Shown: piece after piece, positions 60,458 through 64,000 of the stretch | Layout of the letters: the number at the start of each line of letters is the position of its first letter | Position numbering within the stretch: the stretch's first letter is position 1 | Assembly: GCA_016630955.3 (NCBI GenBank) | Contig: CM049986.1 | Location: 248,001-312,000, forward strand | Length of the DNA stretch: 64,000 bases | Origin: Didymella arachidicola | Lineage: Eukaryota; Ascomycota; Dothideomycetes; Pleosporales; Didymellaceae | Direction: 5' to 3' | Made by a program: the position numbers and the translations under genes | The notes under the pieces: model-generated | The model's input: only the letters and a program-made list of their open reading frames with translations | Told to the model about the DNA's origin: nothing | Database searches by the model: none

Positions 60458-61273
60458 TTAATATACAACTCCACTCAAAGCTGCAGCCTGAATGTTTATC
60501 TGCTTTTGTAACCACACCTGTCCATGAGGCCCAACAATACGTAAACTTGTTGAATCAGCTACACTAAGTACGTGAGTATTACGGTACTTGCGAAGGAGGT
60601 CTGCAAGGTAGGCTTGCAACCAAACCTTTCGCAATATGTACTTGGACAAATTGCAGGCCTCATGGTATGGGAAGCACACCTCTTTTCGCTGCCTATCGAG
60701 GAAGGACGGCACATAAAGTTTCAGATCAACTGCAGAATCTGGAACAGTCTGGACACGAAGCCAGGACCCAGTACTTTGCTGATCAGACGCTCCCAGAGAC
60801 ATTATAAACATAGTTCTTGGATCTTCATACACTGCCTCAGCTTTTGTAAGTCTCATCTGGATTGTGTCCTTAAATACACTGTCTGCATTTCGAGCGCCAA
60901 ACAATGAGGAGGTGAGTAATCTATCCCGAATACCTGTTGTGTTGTTAAACGCTGGGCAGAGGCCAACAAGATATATCTTGAGCCTCTGACTATGGCCATG
61001 TTTAAGAATGTAGTCTTGCGGAAATTGCAGGCGTTGCTGAAGTGCTGATACGTCGTTTCCTAATAGGAGTAGTCTTAGTCCGTAAGCTTCAAGAGCTTGT
61101 ACTTCAGCAATGTCCTCAACTAAGTCGCGAAGGGGCTGTAAGTAGAGCTTTCGCTCTTGACAAGAAAGAAGTCCTCCAAGTGCAACTTCTAATTTAGCTG
61201 TATCATATGCTGAGAGGCTTTGCAGTATTTTTTTCCGGGCTGGGTATGGTACGAAAAGGTCCTGGAGCGACAT
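60458..61273 (-). CDS. F-box-like protein, likely distant relative of its neighbour
   Basis: 271 residues, single exon. The ATG at 61271-61273 is used because the longer frame begins at TTG. The N-terminus FVPYPARKKILQSLSAYDTAKLEVAL is F-box-like, and the C-terminal region (VLSVADSTSLRIVGPHGQVW) repeats the V..W ending style of the neighbour. Function unknown. Confidence 0.55.
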   Translation of the reverse strand: MSLQDLFVPYPARKKILQSLSAYDTAKLEVALGGLLSCQERKLYLQPLRDLVEDIAEVQALEAYGLRLLLLGNDVSALQQRLQFPQDYILKHGHSQRLKIYLVGLCPAFNNTTGIRDRLLTSSLFGARNADSVFKDTIQMRLTKAEAVYEDPRTMFIMSLGASDQQSTGSWLRVQTVPDSAVDLKLYVPSFLDRQRKEVCFPYHEACNLSKYILRKVWLQAYLADLLRKYRNTHVLSVADSTSLRIVGPHGQVWLQKQINIQAAALSGVVY

Positions 61274-61650
61274 CGCTGACAAACGTTGTATGTACACCAA
61301 GAAGGTAGAGGGATTTTGGGCGAACAGCAGAGAAGGAGCAACTTGTTATACTTATAGCTCAAGAGTAATAAAAAGTATAGAGGATGAGGTAACAAGTTAT
61401 AGTTATAACAAATTAATTTAATCTAATTTGGCGGTACTAGATAGTGAGAGCCGAAAGCCCTAACAATGCATTATCAGCGCAAGGGAGAACACAGGTTGAT
61501 GGATATTGCTTATTTTTTTCATTCATAGGTCTCTGCTTACAGGATCCTGAAGACCGCGATACACAAATCAAGTATTACATTTCCGTGTTGTGCGATTTCT
61601 TATAACTGGGATTAATGGTGCTGCTAAGCGCCCGCCCGGCAATTGCTGCG

Positions 61651-63838
61651 TCACTGCGTCGCACTACCTTCTCTTCCTGGCGACCACACCACGTCATCGA
61701 CGTCGCTATCCTTAAGCATTCTGCGCTTCCCCATCACTCTGCGCGGACCCAACGGAGGAACGCCATGAACTGTGGTTGCGTGGTCCCAAAAATCAGACTC
61801 TGATGATAACTTGTCCTTGCAAAGGGGGTGTGGGCATATTGCAACTGTATACCCTCTTGTCAGATGTTCCTGCATGTGTTTATGCAACTGGAAAACGTCG
61901 CTGAACTGCGCAAAGCGCACTGCCAATGACGCATTAGAACCAAGGCAGAAAATGCAATGCGCAGCTACTACGACCACTCCACACTCTTTAATCAACCCGC
62001 AGTAATCGTTTAAGGGTTCGAGATGTTTCCTCTGTAGGTGGGCGTCCCAAATCTGATCAGAACGGCACCAGACATCATGCTCGTAGCAGTAGTGCATCTT
62101 TGTAAGTGTTGTCCACTCGTTAGGAACGCGATGCTCATCTGAGACGTGATATGCAAGATCCTTATGGCTTTCCAATACTCTGTCACAGTCGAGCCAGAGA
62201 CACTGATGCAACCTTGACTGTTGAAGATGTTGAGTCACATGGAGAGAGTATGAACCGCATGTCTTTCCGTTGAAGCGATAATAGCAGTCGTTCCAGAGAC
62301 ACGTCTGAATCTTTGCAAATTGTGCAGCCATATGCTCTCGCTCTCGATTGACCCGCCTTTGGCGTGCACATTGCAACAGATGGCTGTGAACGCGGTCTGG
62401 ACGAAGTCTGAACAGTGTGAGCAGAATCCCGAATGTAGCAGAATCTTGCATACTTCACCAGATTCTTGTTGCAATCACTACAGCAGTTCTGCTGCGTTGG
62501 CATCGCAGTCTTGTATGTGTAGCGCTTTCTTGGAGACCTTGCCATTTTAATAAGGGGCTCCAAAATCTGTGCAAGAGGAAGTTCAGCCGTAAGTTCATCA
62601 CCATCATTGCTTTTGCGGAACAGTAAGTCCAGCACGATCTGGCGCTCAGGCTCAAACTTGAGCAGAGCTAGAAGATACCGTGATGGTTCGCGTACAGGGA
62701 TAGCGGATGTTGGCGCTGTTGCCCTCGCGACTCTGCCATTTCCTTCAAGATGATCTCGACGGTCTTTCCGGTAGGCCTTGTCGCGCGTCTGTCGCCGAAG
62801 CTCGTACTCCTGTGCTGCGGAGAGTACTATAGTTTGTATGGTCCCTGGATCTTCTCTGTCCCTTTCTTTTAATATATGTACGCTCTTCTCACACGGGGGT
62901 TCCGTGAGCATCGACCCTGGTGGCTTGGGAGCAAGTAGATTCCGGTTTGCCATCATGGAGCTAGACTCCTTGTATAGCTCGAGGCATTGCTCGCGTCCAT
63001 GAATGATGGACTGGCTGTCAATGCCAATGAACCCTGAAACATAGTATTGCGCCGTATCGTCGTATTTGTGTCCCATTAAGGTCCTTCGTTGTGTAGCTGT
63101 TGCTTCGCCTAAGCACACATTAGCTTATCTCATTGATTTGTGACTTTGACCCGCCTTCAACAGCATGTGCAAAGGCACGCCTGAAACAATACGCGCTGAG
63201 GTTCTCCTGATAGCCGGCTCTCTGACCAGCACCTTTCAATGCTGAGTTGAAACAATCATACGTCCATATGCGGGTGTCAGACGTGGATTTATCAGCCCGC
63301 ATACCTCTCATGACAGGACGCTCCAGCACCTCAGATCTGTACTTTGCCCTGTAAAGCACGTTACCTGGGATAGGCTGCACAGTTTCCAGGTCCTTGAAAG
63401 ACTCCAAGTCCTTGAACACACCATCTGCAAAGGCGAGTGACAGGAACCATGTCACTGGGCACATGTATCGCATACGTGGCTCTTCGCACAGCGTCATTAC
63501 AGGTCTATATAATATCAGCGATTTGTGCGAATAGAATTTAACTAAAAAGAAGCGGCTTACGCGTGTTTCTTGTACTCGCGATGCCCCTTACGGTTTCTTA
63601 GTGTGACGTGAAGGCGCCACCCAGGATGGCCTGTATTCCAGGAGCGGACGAGTTCGATGTCTTTGTAAAGCAGCCCTTCATTAGTATGATACCATGCGTC
63701 TGACTCGACAACTTCTCCAGGTCGGACGCCAACAAATAGCAGAAGTTGAATAGCAAAAGCCATCTGATTACGTATGCGGGGATGTAGATGCTTGTACTCA
63801 TCGCTGGCGAAAAGGAACCTAATAATGTCTTTGGCGAC
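61651..63838 (-). CDS. DUF3435 (FluG-annotated) tyrosine-recombinase-like protein, 5' end missing
   Basis: Four exons (63561-63838, 63155-63504, 62454-63108, 61651-62407) keep one frame for 679 residues. The core shows tyrosine recombinase landmarks: FVGVRPGE (first Arg) near 63720, SAYCFRRAF (the H/Y-x-x-R box) near 63185, RRTLMGHK near 63080 and a YYV tyrosine region near 63050. The C-terminal third has spaced Cys/His pairs (CLWNDC, CLWLDC, CIFC) suggesting zinc fingers. DUF3435 proteins include the captains that move Starship elements, and Crypton-like recombinases. At 63838 the frame meets ankyrin-coding sequence of the opposite strand, so the N-terminus appears truncated. Exon 2-3 joining needs a GC donor or implies a frameshift. 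Confidence 0.7.
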
Positions 63839-64000
63839 CTATTAGCACGAGACTCTGTTGATGTCAACGAGAGTGATGCTTATGCAACCTCGCTTGTACA
63901 TGCAGCAGTCGAAAGGCGTCACGTCAATGTAGTACGGTCTCTGCTCACAGTGAACAAGATCAATGTAAATACGCGAGACATGCGAGGGGAGTCTCCACTC
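63785..64000 (+). CDS. Ankyrin-repeat protein fragment, runs off the right edge
   Basis: From about 63840 to the edge the plus strand reads as ankyrin repeats: LLARDSVDVN, then LVHAAVERRHVNVVRSLL, VNKINVNTRDMRGESPL. The frame is open back to an in-frame stop just before an ATG near 63790, but residues before LLARDS overlap the DUF3435 gene and are unlikely to be genuine. The true start is not visible. Ankyrin repeats bind other proteins; in these fungi they often belong to NLR-like or other large accessory proteins. Confidence 0.65.

Noticed and set aside
1..64000. tRNA or rRNA genes
   Set aside because: No stretch was seen that folds as a tRNA with recognisable A and B boxes, and no rRNA-like sequence; a tRNA scan would be needed to exclude them fully.

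Overview
The window is from a filamentous ascomycete, most likely a Dothideomycete of the Pleosporales type. The evidence is intron-rich genes with short introns (about 42-110 nt, GT-AG with CTNAC-like branch sites), close gene spacing on both strands, and families typical of Pezizomycotina (ATG15 with a long Ser/Thr tail, subgroup-C chitinase, LysM proteins, rhodopsin-type membrane receptors, Zn2Cys6 regulators, SRPK-like kinases, DUF3435 proteins). Species cannot be fixed from the sequence alone.

1-14.2 kb is a housekeeping block: the 5' part of an SLH1/ASCC3-type ribosome-quality-control helicase (minus, running off the left edge), divergent from the SNARE YKT6; an acidic Cys/His protein; a large coiled-coil, probably spindle-pole protein; a VPS9-domain Rab GEF; and the vacuolar lipase ATG15. 

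14.6-23.2 kb is a chitin locus. An 11-exon minus-strand gene encodes a 1357-residue secreted protein. It carries, in order, a NucA/NucB-type DNase-like domain, clustered dibasic (Kex2-like) sites, two hevein-type chitin-binding modules, a GH18 chitinase domain with an intact DxDxE motif, a long Pro-rich linker and the C-terminal Cys domain of killer-toxin-like chitinases. Two secreted chitin-binding genes follow on the opposite strand: one LysM plus hevein, and one with four LysM modules. The layout resembles yeast chitinase/nuclease killer toxins and is the most interesting thing in the window.

23.3-38.5 kb holds an F-box-type gene, a gene-poor 2.8 kb stretch, a rhodopsin-domain membrane protein, a haem-thiolate peroxygenase, a Zn2Cys6 transcription factor and 5-oxoprolinase (OXP1).

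39.2-55.2 kb is a nest of mobile elements. An MFS transporter gene is cut at a TA by a pogo-type DNA transposon. Its transposase is in turn split by a complete non-LTR retrotransposon (LINE1). A second complete and unrelated non-LTR element (LINE2), bounded by direct and inverted repeats, lies in the pogo 3' flank. The rest of the MFS gene is not present.

55.4-64 kb is an accessory region: an SRPK-like kinase, tandem repeats in front of a 92-residue orphan gene, a possible small membrane protein, two F-box-like genes, a DUF3435 tyrosine-recombinase-like gene whose 5' end appears truncated, and the start of an ankyrin-repeat reading frame at the right edge.

Exon coordinates were worked out by hand from splice-site sequence, reading-phase continuity and family similarity recalled from memory. 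No alignment or database search was possible.
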